A stretch of DNA of 64,000 bases from Mesostigma viride (GCA_009746045.1 RPFO01000055.1:5001-69000); one strand, 5' to 3'. Positions 50,669-59,074 are shown, numbered from the stretch's first letter. Notes: generated by a model not told the origin, from the letters alone. Translations and numbers: made by a program.

Positions 50669-52984
50669 AGACATCTGTTCAAGCTTCAAGCTGGAGTGAA
50701 GGACATTTCAAGCTACTTCAAGGGTCCCTGGCAGGCGTCAAAGGCAGCCGCCCAAGAGCGGCAGCTGGCAGCCCTGCAAAAACAGGTAACCTCCTTGGCC
50801 GAACAGGCCGAAAAATCTGTTTTTTCTAGCCCAGCTAGCTCGCAAAAATCCGTAAGCAGTATGCGGTCCCCCAGCCCTCAGGCAAGCCCCGCTGACCTCC
50901 CCGCTAAGGCACCGTCCCAACCTCCTCAGGAGGAGGGCGGAATAGCCAAAAGCGGTGGAGAACAAGCGGGGGTGCCGATCGTCCCCTCATCCGCTCAGAA
51001 AGCGGGGGGGTACGAGAGGAAGCTGAAGAGGGACGCATACATGTTCAAAATGCGGACCAAGAAGGTCCCAGGACCCGTCATCGGCAGCATTCAGCTGTCT
51101 GATGACGAGGTCACCCTCTCCCCAGGGGTTTCTGATGGGGAGATTGAGATGAATCCACTCAATCAGGCGGTCGAACAGGCCGCCGCCCAGTTTGTAGAGG
51201 CACGCCGTCTTGCACAGCAAGAGCGGGACCGAAAAAAGACAGCGGCCCGCAACATGACTGCTGAAAAGCAGCTGGCTGCCATGCAAGCTGGAGAGGTGCT
51301 CCATGAGCGCCTCTTCAATGAGCTGGTTGTTGCACAGGGGGACGAGGGGGTCACGCTAACAGCGGACCAACTCAATTCCCTCCTGTTGCAGCTGACCAAG
51401 CTGCAGGAGAAGATGCAGGCAACAGAAACGCCTGCACTCCCTGCACATACCCTCCCCACCCCTGGCACTGATTTGAGCCAAAGGGTGGTTGGAGGGGCCG
51501 TGTCACCAAGGGTGCTGCTGGGCAAGAGCCAGGGCACTGTCCCCAGCTCCCCCAGCAAACCCCCAAGTGACCCGGATGCCCAGGAGCTCCACCGCCGCAA
51601 GGTGGTGGAGAATAAACTCCTAGAGGCCATGATAGCCCGTGAGGGCGGCCTGGCAGCCCAAGCAGCAGCGCTGCAGCAGCTTGGCCAGGCCAAGGGTTTT
51701 CCTACCAGCAGTGGAGTAAGGCAAGGGGAACAAGACCCTGCGCCTGCAGCTGGAACACCACCAGCCACTGCACTAGCACAGCAAGCTGGAACACAACCAC
51801 CTTCTGCGGAGGCCCAGCAGACTGCACCCACACCAGGGCAGTCAGATAAGAGCAAGGCGGTGGCAAAAGGGACCCCAGTGGACCCAACCCCACCCACCCT
51901 TAAGGGGGACGTCCAAGAGCTGCTTGCCATACTCACGGCACAGCTCAAGACCATGGCCACCAACCCCATGGACGACCTGTCGCGCACCCAGCTGGATGGC
52001 CTCCTGGCCAGTATCTCCCAGCTGGAAAGGGGCAGGGCGAACATGGAGGAGGCTGATCTTCAACAAGCAGTCAAGACTTTCTTGGCTGAAAAGAAGGACC
52101 CGGTCAAAGGTACGTTTAACCCAAAACAAAAAGAATCTAAAATAGAAATCCCTGGCTTACCTGAGGGTTACACCCAGGAACAGGCCAAGGAATTTTTGTT
52201 TAGCCTGAACTACTGTTTTGAGTCTCTGAATGTCCAGAACTGGTTCAGTGCCTTGCGTGCATCCACCACCATCCATAGGTCAGCCCCAGCCATTAAAACC
52301 TTGGTCCAGATTTACCAAGAAAAGGCTGGGACACCTAACCTAGCAATTGCATTGTGGCCAGCCTTCATGGATGAGCTTAAGCACTTGCTGGTGGATAGGA
52401 CACAGTTTGAATCCATCCGTGGTTTCAACTGGCTTAATGCTTACCAGGTCAACAAGCAAGACTATGCCACTGATTGCAAGAATTATAGGTTGGCTGTAGA
52501 AAAGGACCCTGATCTCAGGGGTCTGCCTGCTAGCTACCTGCTGTATTCATGGTTGTCAAATGCTAACCTGGACAAAGCTGTGTACGCCACTGTGGTTGCA
52601 GGTCTCAAACCTCTGTGGAACGATTTCCGGGCGGGGATGAACCATATCCAAGACTGCCTGACTCCCCTGGCTATAGGTGCTCCGTCTGCAACCCCAACCC
52701 CCAAGGTCCAACAGACCCAAGGGAAGGGGCAAGGAAAAAAGCGCCAGCTAGGGGGGCAGCAGGGCGGCCAGTCCAAGAAGGCCAAGGGCAACCAGCCCCA
52801 AGGCCAGCCGGGACAGCCTGCTCAGCTCAAGCCAAACCAGTGGAGGCGGCCCACCCCCCCCACACCTGCCCCACCCACCCCTGCACCCACTGCTCAGCCC
52901 CCCATGCAGGTCCCAAGAACAAGTGCACCCGGTGTGGCACCAAGGGACACCAGCGGGCGGACTGCAAGTGGAACCCCGCAGTAG
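50669..52984 (+). CDS. Gag2
   Basis: About 770 codons; the frame opens at 50669 after TAA. No ATG occurs before residue 60, so the start is unclear: a GTG at 50696, a spliced leader, or one lost base linking it to the uORF ATG at 50653. The N-terminal half is Gln/Ala/Ser/Pro-rich with coiled-coil stretches (RRLAQQERDRKKTAARN, LNSLLLQLTKLQEKM). The capsid-like domain at about 480-670 contains FLFSLNYCFESLNVQNWF and FMDELKHLLVDRTQFESI. Its Gly/Gln/Lys tail overlaps pol2; the zinc knuckles are encoded in the pol2 frame. Confidence 0.8.
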   Translation, partial: RHLFKLQAGVKDISSYFKGPWQASKAAAQERQLAALQKQVTSLAEQAEKSVFSSPASSQKSVSSMRSPSPQASPADLPAKAPSQPPQEEGGIAKSGGEQAGVPIVPSSAQKAGGYERKLKRDAYMFKMRTKKVPGPVIGSIQLSDDEVTLSPGVSDGEIEMNPLNQAVEQAAAQFVEARRLAQQERDRKKTAARNMTAEKQLAAMQAGEVLHERLFNELVVAQGDEGVTLTADQLNSLLLQLTKLQEKMQATETPALPAHTLPTPGTDLSQRVVGGAVSPRVLLGKSQGTVPSSPSKPPSDPDAQELHRRKVVENKLLEAMIAREGGLAAQAAALQQLGQAKGFPTSSGVRQGEQDPAPAAGTPPATALAQQAGTQPPSAEAQQTAPTPGQSDKSKAVAKGTPVDPTPPTLKGDVQELLAILTAQLKTMATNPMDDLSRTQLDGLLASISQLERGRANMEEADLQQAVKTFLAEKKDPVKGTFNPKQKESKIEIPGLPEGYTQEQAKEFLFSLNYCFESLNVQNWFSALRASTTIHRSAPAIKTLVQIYQEKAGTPNLAIALWPAFMDELKHLLVDRTQFESIRGFNWLNAYQVNKQDYATDCKNYRLAVEKDPDLRGLPASYLLYSWLSNANLDKAVYATVVAGLKPLWNDFRAGMNHIQDCLTPLAIGAPSATPTPKVQQTQGKGQGKKRQLGGQQGGQSKKAKGNQPQGQPGQPAQLKPNQWRRPTPPTPAPPTPAPTAQPPMQVPRTSAPGVAPRDTSGRTASGTPQ

Positions 52985-55900
52985 GCGACGTGGACCTCTG
53001 CTTCGGTTGCAAGCACCCCCGCCATCTGCCCCCCGGCACGTGGTGCGACCGGCAGGACAAGGCTCCAAAAGGATGTACGTCCTCACAGCACGCCTATGTG
53101 GATTTATATGATCTCATTATCATTGGGGATAAAGACAAGGGACTGCTAGATTTTGAGGCAGCTCAGAAAATCTCCTCCACGTATAATGTGATACTGCCCT
53201 ACCTCAAAGCTCTTACCCCAGCTGCTGTTGACACAGTAGACTTAAGGGAACTAGCAACCCAGCTCCACATAGCCATGGGTCATGAGGTGGTGGCAGAAAA
53301 GATTGCCAGAAGAGCAGGAGGTTCACGACTCAGGAATGCTGTCAGGTTGGCTAGAAAACACTGCCAGCAATGTCAGTTCCATGGCCCAAAACCTCCCAAA
53401 TGGCATGTCGCAACACCACCCACCCAAAGGGGAATAATTGTGGGTGATGTCGTGCATATCGATGGTGAACAATATCTGATCCTAAAAGACACATGGTCCA
53501 GATTCACTGTCATGGAACCCCTACCTGGCATGGCTAAAGAGCAACTGCGTGCAGCACTTGTGATAGCATTGCCCAGATTCTACCCAGTTGACACTATACT
53601 GCTTGATCAACAGTTTAGCTGTCTGGCTGAGTGTGAAGGATGGGATGCTAATATTGAGATTGCTGGATTGCAAGATCATGAAGGGCAGGGTGTCATTGAA
53701 AGAACCATCAGGTCAGTCAAAACTTTAGTGGCGAAATCCACTGACCTGAAAGCCACATCTGGAAGCTATGCTGACAGAGCACTGTGGTGCAGTGAAATCT
53801 GTGCTACACTTAACCTTAGACCTGTGTTGCATGCACCATGGGGGGAAATCCTTCCCATTGGCTTACAGGCAGGTGTGTACCCTCCAGAGGTATTAGCTCT
53901 GTATAACACAGTAAGAGCTAAAGTGGCTGATAAGCTAGCTGAAAAGGACATAACACACCCCAGAACAGTATTCCAACTGGGTGAACAAGTCCTATATTTC
54001 AAAGAAACCAAACATGGCAAGACAGGCATGTGGTATGGTCCGTGCACTGTTCTAAGAATGACCAAAAAAGGAAAAAATATGGATATTCGAAGTTTGGAAA
54101 CAGGGAGAAAACACAGGGTGAGCAGTCATAGAGTTAAGAAGTATTTCCCTCCTTTGGCAGACGTGCCAGGGGAAGAGTCCTTGAACATGGATTCCCTCCT
54201 TAACTCTGGTGAGCAAGCAGAACCACCCAGCATTCCAACACCAGGAGCTGATGATGGCACTACCACACCCTCTGTCATTCCTCCACCCCTCAGTGAGGTA
54301 CGTGTCACCCCACAACCTGGTGTAAGTCCCTCTGGGCAGAGTTCAACCAGGCATGAGGTACCAGAGCAAAACAAAGGCAATCCAGCTGAGTTCAAATCCA
54401 AGCTAGAAAAAGCCCTGGCAGCTCTGCATAAGGCTCACAAGAGCAAGGCTAAACAAGCCTCAGGTTTGGCCAAGGTCTCTGCTGTGTGCTCCGATTATAG
54501 CCAGGAATCCTGCATCCTAGCTGTGGACACTCAGGCACAGGTCAGTGTGATCAGTGCACAAGCCATTCCTGGTCTGCAACTTGCACCCTCACCATGGACA
54601 CAGGTGCAAGATTTTTCAGGCAAAACAACCTTAGATGTGTTGGGTCAAGTAATGATCCCCATACTTGGCATCCAGACACCTTTCCAGGTAGTGGAAGGGT
54701 ACATGGGCAATGCTTTGTTGGGAGAACCCTTTATCTCTTACCCAGGTGTCACCATCACTGCTAGCCAGCTGCGTGTGACTGGGGTAGGAGCCATTCCCTT
54801 GGATCACTACAAGATTCCATTGTCCCAACTGGTTCATGGATTAGATGCCTATATCAAGGCCATTAACATCAAATATGGGCCAGGTGAAATCCCTGACCTA
54901 GAGAAAAAGGTGCACAATCAAAGGCCACACCCGCAGTCCTTTGGGGTTGGAAAGTGGGACTTAGCCATGCACTCTCCTCACAACTATGATGCTCTAATCC
55001 AACAATGCAAAACACAAAAAGGGTTTCAAAAATGGATCCAAGCCATTAGGCACCAAGCCCGCGAAGAGTGGGTGCTGCCAAACCCTAAGCATCCTGACTA
55101 TAAGCCACCTGTCACTCCTGTCTGGGAAATTCCAGAAGGTGCCAAAAAGTTGAGACTCAAGTTTGTGCTAAAACACAAGGCACAGCCAGTAGGCTCACCT
55201 ATATATCATGCTAGGCCATGTGTGACAGAATTAAAAGGCATGTCAAAACTGTCCAAGGGTGAACTCTACACTCCTGGGCTGCAGCAAACATCCCTCAGGA
55301 TACTGCTCTCTGTCTTCCTCCACCATCTCAATGCTGGCCAAGATTATGCCTGCAAAGCTACTGATATCAAAAGGGCTTTCCTTAGAGGGGACCCTGATAA
55401 AGCGCAAGATGTGTGGAAGGGTCAGGTCTATGTGGTTCCCACCCCTGCTGCATGGGCACATGATATTGATGAGCCATATCTACTCCTAAATCTAGGGGTG
55501 GAAGGTTTGCAAAGTGCTCCCACTATCTTCAGAAAATCAGCAGAAGAGGTGTTCAAGAAACTTAATGCCACTTATGATGATCTGGACCCTTGTCTCTTTG
55601 CTGTGCCCACACCCTCTGGCTTGCTCCTGTTTGTGTGGCATGGTGATGACCAACTGATTTGTGGACCAAGAGCTGAAGTTGACAAGTTCATTCAGCAGGT
55701 TCAGCAGTCATATGAGATTGGAAAGCAGACAGAGCTGGGGCCAGAACCCCTACAGTTCTGTGGCATAATGCTAGCACTGGAAGAGCAACAGGAACAGTGG
55801 GTGTGTACTCTATCCCCGCCTGCCCAGTACTTAGAAGAATGCCTAGAGCTGCTTGATATTCCGTGCATTCCTGCTCACATGTGTGCTACTGTCAAAGGAA

Positions 55901-56574
55901 AATTAGGGTGGCTGAGTGCTATCTGTGCACCTCATCTGGCAGTGGTCAGCAGGATTGATGACACAGTATTACAAACCATGAAACCTAAGGATCTCCAGAA
56001 GCTACTAAAGGCTGGACCTTCCCTTGTCATTCATCCACTCAACCTCATGGAAGATATTCACATTAACTGTCTGATGGACAGCTCCATGGAGAGTAGGGTA
56101 ATAACAAAAATGGATGCCAGGGAGGCTGGGGTGTTCTTCCTTACCAACAAGGGAGACTATATGTCCATGGTGTCGTGGTACAGCAGATTGCATCGCAGAA
56201 AAGCTGTTGGCAGTAACTCTGCTGAGTGCCGTGCTGTGGTGTCTGCTGTGCAGCATGCTCGATCCCTTCAGCACATACTAACCTGGTTGCAAACTCAGGC
56301 TGGCAGCAAGGCTGATGTGCATGCTCACTTACACACTGACAGTCAGTCAGTCATTAGTTTCCTTAACAAGAAATCTGTGACTGCTGCTGTGCATACTGAT
56401 CTGGACTGGGTGATTTTGAAACAGGAAACAAGCTATTTTTCCAGCTGGCAGCATCTGCCAGACGAGGAGAACCTGGCTGACGCATTGACCAAGATTCCGT
56501 CATTAGCAGCAACCCAGTACCAGCTTCTGTGTGATGCAATGAATCCCTATCTGTCTAGTCAGACAAATGGATGA
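52615..56574 (+). CDS. Pol2: zinc knuckle, integrase, protease-like, reverse transcriptase, RNase H
   Basis: 1319 codons open in the -1 frame relative to gag2, overlapping it by 370 bases; entry is probably at A AAA AAG (52735-52741). Numbering from 52615: CCHC knuckle CTRCGTKGHQRADC near 105 and a second Cys/His cluster CFGCKHPRHLPPGTWC; integrase HHCC (LHIAMGHEVV, HCQQCQ) and DDE (VVHIDGEQY, ILLDQQFS, EGQGVIERTIRS) at 215-370; retropepsin-like domain at 630-720 (LAVDTQAQVSVIS, MIPILGIQTPF, ALLGEPF) with DTQ for DTG; RT at 840-1060 (ATDIKRAFLRGD, WHGDDQLI); RNase H at 1140-1310 (NCLMDSSMES, SAECRAVVSA, LHTDSQSVISFL, ENLADALTK). Domain order and the HGDD box match Pol1, at roughly 40 per cent identity in RT by eye. 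No internal frame break. Confidence 0.9.
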   Translation: MERFPGGDEPYPRLPDSPGYRCSVCNPNPQGPTDPREGARKKAPARGAAGRPVQEGQGQPAPRPAGTACSAQAKPVEAAHPPHTCPTHPCTHCSAPHAGPKNKCTRCGTKGHQRADCKWNPAVGDVDLCFGCKHPRHLPPGTWCDRQDKAPKGCTSSQHAYVDLYDLIIIGDKDKGLLDFEAAQKISSTYNVILPYLKALTPAAVDTVDLRELATQLHIAMGHEVVAEKIARRAGGSRLRNAVRLARKHCQQCQFHGPKPPKWHVATPPTQRGIIVGDVVHIDGEQYLILKDTWSRFTVMEPLPGMAKEQLRAALVIALPRFYPVDTILLDQQFSCLAECEGWDANIEIAGLQDHEGQGVIERTIRSVKTLVAKSTDLKATSGSYADRALWCSEICATLNLRPVLHAPWGEILPIGLQAGVYPPEVLALYNTVRAKVADKLAEKDITHPRTVFQLGEQVLYFKETKHGKTGMWYGPCTVLRMTKKGKNMDIRSLETGRKHRVSSHRVKKYFPPLADVPGEESLNMDSLLNSGEQAEPPSIPTPGADDGTTTPSVIPPPLSEVRVTPQPGVSPSGQSSTRHEVPEQNKGNPAEFKSKLEKALAALHKAHKSKAKQASGLAKVSAVCSDYSQESCILAVDTQAQVSVISAQAIPGLQLAPSPWTQVQDFSGKTTLDVLGQVMIPILGIQTPFQVVEGYMGNALLGEPFISYPGVTITASQLRVTGVGAIPLDHYKIPLSQLVHGLDAYIKAINIKYGPGEIPDLEKKVHNQRPHPQSFGVGKWDLAMHSPHNYDALIQQCKTQKGFQKWIQAIRHQAREEWVLPNPKHPDYKPPVTPVWEIPEGAKKLRLKFVLKHKAQPVGSPIYHARPCVTELKGMSKLSKGELYTPGLQQTSLRILLSVFLHHLNAGQDYACKATDIKRAFLRGDPDKAQDVWKGQVYVVPTPAAWAHDIDEPYLLLNLGVEGLQSAPTIFRKSAEEVFKKLNATYDDLDPCLFAVPTPSGLLLFVWHGDDQLICGPRAEVDKFIQQVQQSYEIGKQTELGPEPLQFCGIMLALEEQQEQWVCTLSPPAQYLEECLELLDIPCIPAHMCATVKGKLGWLSAICAPHLAVVSRIDDTVLQTMKPKDLQKLLKAGPSLVIHPLNLMEDIHINCLMDSSMESRVITKMDAREAGVFFLTNKGDYMSMVSWYSRLHRRKAVGSNSAECRAVVSAVQHARSLQHILTWLQTQAGSKADVHAHLHTDSQSVISFLNKKSVTAAVHTDLDWVILKQETSYFSSWQHLPDEENLADALTKIPSLAATQYQLLCDAMNPYLSSQTNG
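52735..52741 (+). promoter_or_regulatory. candidate -1 ribosomal frameshift site A AAA AAG
   Basis: The heptamer is in the correct phase in gag2 (GGA AAA AAG). Slipping back one base enters the pol2 frame (AAA GCG CCA...) ahead of the zinc knuckles. GC-rich sequence with possible pairing (GGCC...GGCC) follows within 40 bases. A lost base in the A6 run is the alternative. Confidence 0.5.
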
Positions 56575-57415
56575 TGAAATAGGGCACTCCAGACTAATGG
56601 TGCAGACTATGGTCTTTCCCAGCTGGTGGCAACTTGGCAACAAACATAATAATTTCTTGATGTGCCCCCTGGTTTTTCCATAGCCACTCATCACTCCACT
56701 GACTTGTACAAACAGGGGATCCTAGGTTCAGAAACCTCAAAGACACTGTCAGATTTAAAGGCAATGGGGTCTGTGGGCGCTTTAATTCACAACGTCCATT
56801 GTGGTCTGATATGAGTTTTCCTGTACCAATGTCTTATTCATGATATTGCCAAGTACCTGAAAAAAACAAAAAGGAATAAAAACTGGAGGTGCAGCACTGA
56901 TGCCTTAAAAAAAAAAAAAAAAAAAAAAAAAATAAAACTGGAGTTAGCCTCTAGTCGTGGACATAGGCTAAGTACCAGATAGCAATGTGCTATCTGGGGT
57001 TTCGCACGTGTAGGCTCGGTCAGAAGTCCCGGCTATATGTGATTCGGCAGGCTAGACTATTCGATAGCCGAGTCCTGGTGACGGACGCCAGTACCCAAGT
57101 AGGATTGGCGGTACGGCGTCGCCAATACCCACTCGGGACTGACATTGAGGTGTCGGATGTTGGACTAAGGTCCTGAGAGTCTAGCAGTGGCGTCGCGCCA
57201 CTCAGGCTGCACCACAGAGCCCAACGGCCACTGTCGGCTGCTCCAGACGTGGCAGCCAGGCAGAGCGTTGCTTGTCGACAATGCTAAATGCCCTTGTGCA
57301 CGTTGGGTGCGGGGCTTGTGATTTATTGTAATAAACACATGCGTTAGGCCATTGAGCATTGAGAGGTCCACTCGTTTATTAACTGATGTGACCCCTAAAG
57401 AAAAGAAGGGATTGG
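56575..57415 (+). other. 3' spacer with internal poly(A) run and polypurine tract
   Basis: A 26-A run at 56907-56932 is bracketed by GGAATAAAAACTGGAG upstream and AATAAAACTGGAG downstream. The rest, to 57400, is non-coding. AAAGAAAAGAAGGGA before 57415 is the likely polypurine primer of plus-strand synthesis. Confidence 0.6.
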
Positions 57416-58032
57416 AGTTAACGTAAAGGATTTACGTTAGATGGATAGAGATTGTTACGCTCTTTCCAACGGCACCTTGAACGCCTCATTTGGTTAAGGA
57501 ACGTAAAAGTTATGACGTTTCCTAGGCTGTGCCGACAATACCCGGCGCGCCACTGTGGGCGCGTACGGACACAGGATGTACAAGTGTCACTTTGATAGTC
57601 CGCAGGACGTTGACAGGACTTGTACAGGACTTGATGGTCAATTGATAGGTAGGCGCACTGTAGCGCGCCAGGACCTATGAGACAATTGATGCTGACTAGT
57701 GTACGGATAGGTCCACAGGACTAGCCGTATGGACAATTGATAGATCTGCGCGCCAAAGGCGTGCCAGAGTCTGTGTAATCAATTGATTGACAGTTCAGCT
57801 GTGACAGTGCAGCTGAATACTTGGACGCGTCCCTAGTAAGCTATATGAGTGACTTGGTCACACCGGGACGCTAGTTCTTGCGTGCACGTTCTCTTGGCAC
57901 TGCGACCCTGTCGTCTGTGCTGCGTGCAGTCTTGGAAGTGACGTGACTTACGTCTGTGTTTCCTGATTGTTAATAAAGGCAACTTCCTGCAAGAACCATG
58001 GCGGAATTCGTGGCATTCTTACCCTCACAACT
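57416..58032 (+). repeat. 3' LTR of the 14.5-kb element
   Basis: 617-bp direct repeat of 43555-44171 at a constant offset of 13861; no difference noticed. Followed by AGACG and the 70-bp satellite. Confidence 0.92.
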
Positions 58033-58037
58033 AGACG

Positions 58038-58499
58038 GGCCATGATGACACCATGGGAGCCTGAATCCTCATCATTTTGTTTTCTTTGACATCCATTGTT
58101 GCGCCCCGGCACCATGCCGTGGAGAGAGCGCTCTGTGGCCTGCCCACCTGCGGCAGTGAGAGAAGCTAGGGCGCCCTCCCTCCTTCTCACTGTGTATATA
58201 GGGTTGAAGGTTCCTTTACTCTGTATTGGCACCCACGTGACGCAGTCACGTGCTTATTAATTAATTAATTAATTGACATCCATGTACATACGTAGGCCAG
58301 CCATGGAGACACCATGGGAGCCTGAATCCTCATCATTTACTATTCCTTGACATCCATGTACGTAGACGGGCCATGATGACCCCATGGGAGCCTGAATCCT
58401 CATCATTTTTTTTTTCTTTGACATCCATGTACGTAGACGGGCCATGACGACACCATGGGAGCCTGAATCCTCATCATTAATTACATAAATGACATCCAT
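58038..58499 (+). repeat. 70-bp satellite, block 3 (interrupted)
   Basis: About four satellite units, split at 58097-58272 by the SINE-like element. Confidence 0.9.
58097..58272 (+). mobile_element. SINE-like element, copy 2
   Basis: 176 bp, TGTTGCGCCCCGGC to a TTAATTAATTAATTAA tail. It is flanked by an 11-bp target duplication, TTGACATCCAT (58086-58096 and 58273-58283), within a satellite unit whose uninterrupted form is known. A long duplication plus a simple-repeat 3' tail suggests retroposition. GGTTGAAGGTTCC is a poor B-box candidate, so Pol III origin is unproven. Confidence 0.75.
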
Positions 58500-59006
58500 A
58501 TAGGTGCTGAAGCTAAGGTCCATTGGAGTGCCTTCCTACCAGAGAAACAAGTTTATTGCAATAAGTGTGTGCAGGCTTTAACAGTTGAGCCTAGCCACAC
58601 CCTCAAAATCATTGTACAAGTCATTGTCAAGTTAGGCCAGTTCACCATGCTGGGGCCCAGCACATGCCCCCTTGGTCCAATCTTGTCCCAACAGCAGCGA
58701 GGGTGGGTGGGTGGGAGCTGCAAAAAGGCCTCCCTACGTTCACCACACCACTCTAAGTACGGTGTGAAAATGGAAAACAAAGCACATGTCTCAAGGCGCC
58801 GCGCCCCCCTCAATCAAGGGCGGGCACGGTTGCCAGTAGGCACTAGTACCGGCGCACCGCCGGTCCCTTTCTCTCTCTAGTCCTAAGTAACAACAAGCAC
58901 CTCACATGGTGTAGGTGACGTACGGTAGAGCTACGCTACAGGCGGCAGATCGGCCCCCTTTGAGCCCGCCGCAACATAACTATAAAATGAGCAGATAGCT
59001 CAGAAA
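58500..59006 (-). mobile_element. conserved-ends/variable-core element, copy 3 (inverted, 507 bp)
   Basis: Read on the - strand it begins TTTCTGAGC and ends CAGCACCTAT, sharing the 292-bp head and 80-90-bp tail with copy 1 but with a short, different core. It sits between CATCCAT and GTACGTAGAC of the satellite without an obvious target duplication. Confidence 0.75.
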
Positions 59007-59074
59007 GTACGTAGACGGGCCATGATGACACCATGGGAGCCTGAATCCTCATCATTAATTACATAAATGCCATC
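59007..59074 (+). repeat. 70-bp satellite remnant
   Basis: One unit between copy 3 of the variable-core element and the palindromic element. Confidence 0.9.

Larger units (their letters stand above)
43555..58032 (+). mobile_element. 14.48-kb LTR retroelement with two gag-pol cassettes
   Basis: Two 617-bp LTRs (43555-44171 and 57416-58032) begin AGTTAACG and end CACAACT and look identical. The target duplication is AGACG (43550-43554, 58033-58037); a one-base shift giving TAGAC also fits. A polypurine stretch, AAAGAAAAGAAGGGA, lies just before the 3' LTR. Inside, in order: ORF0, gag1, pol1, a 0.88-kb spacer, gag2, pol2, a 26-A run and a 0.48-kb spacer. I find no internal LTRs around either cassette, so simple nesting of two complete elements is not supported. 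Both cassettes are copia-like by RT type but carry the order integrase, protease-like, RT, RNase H. Confidence 0.85.

Noticed and set aside
49819-57415. Cassette 2 as a complete second LTR element nested in the first
   Set aside because: No direct repeat flanks it and no target duplication was seen; only one LTR pair is present.
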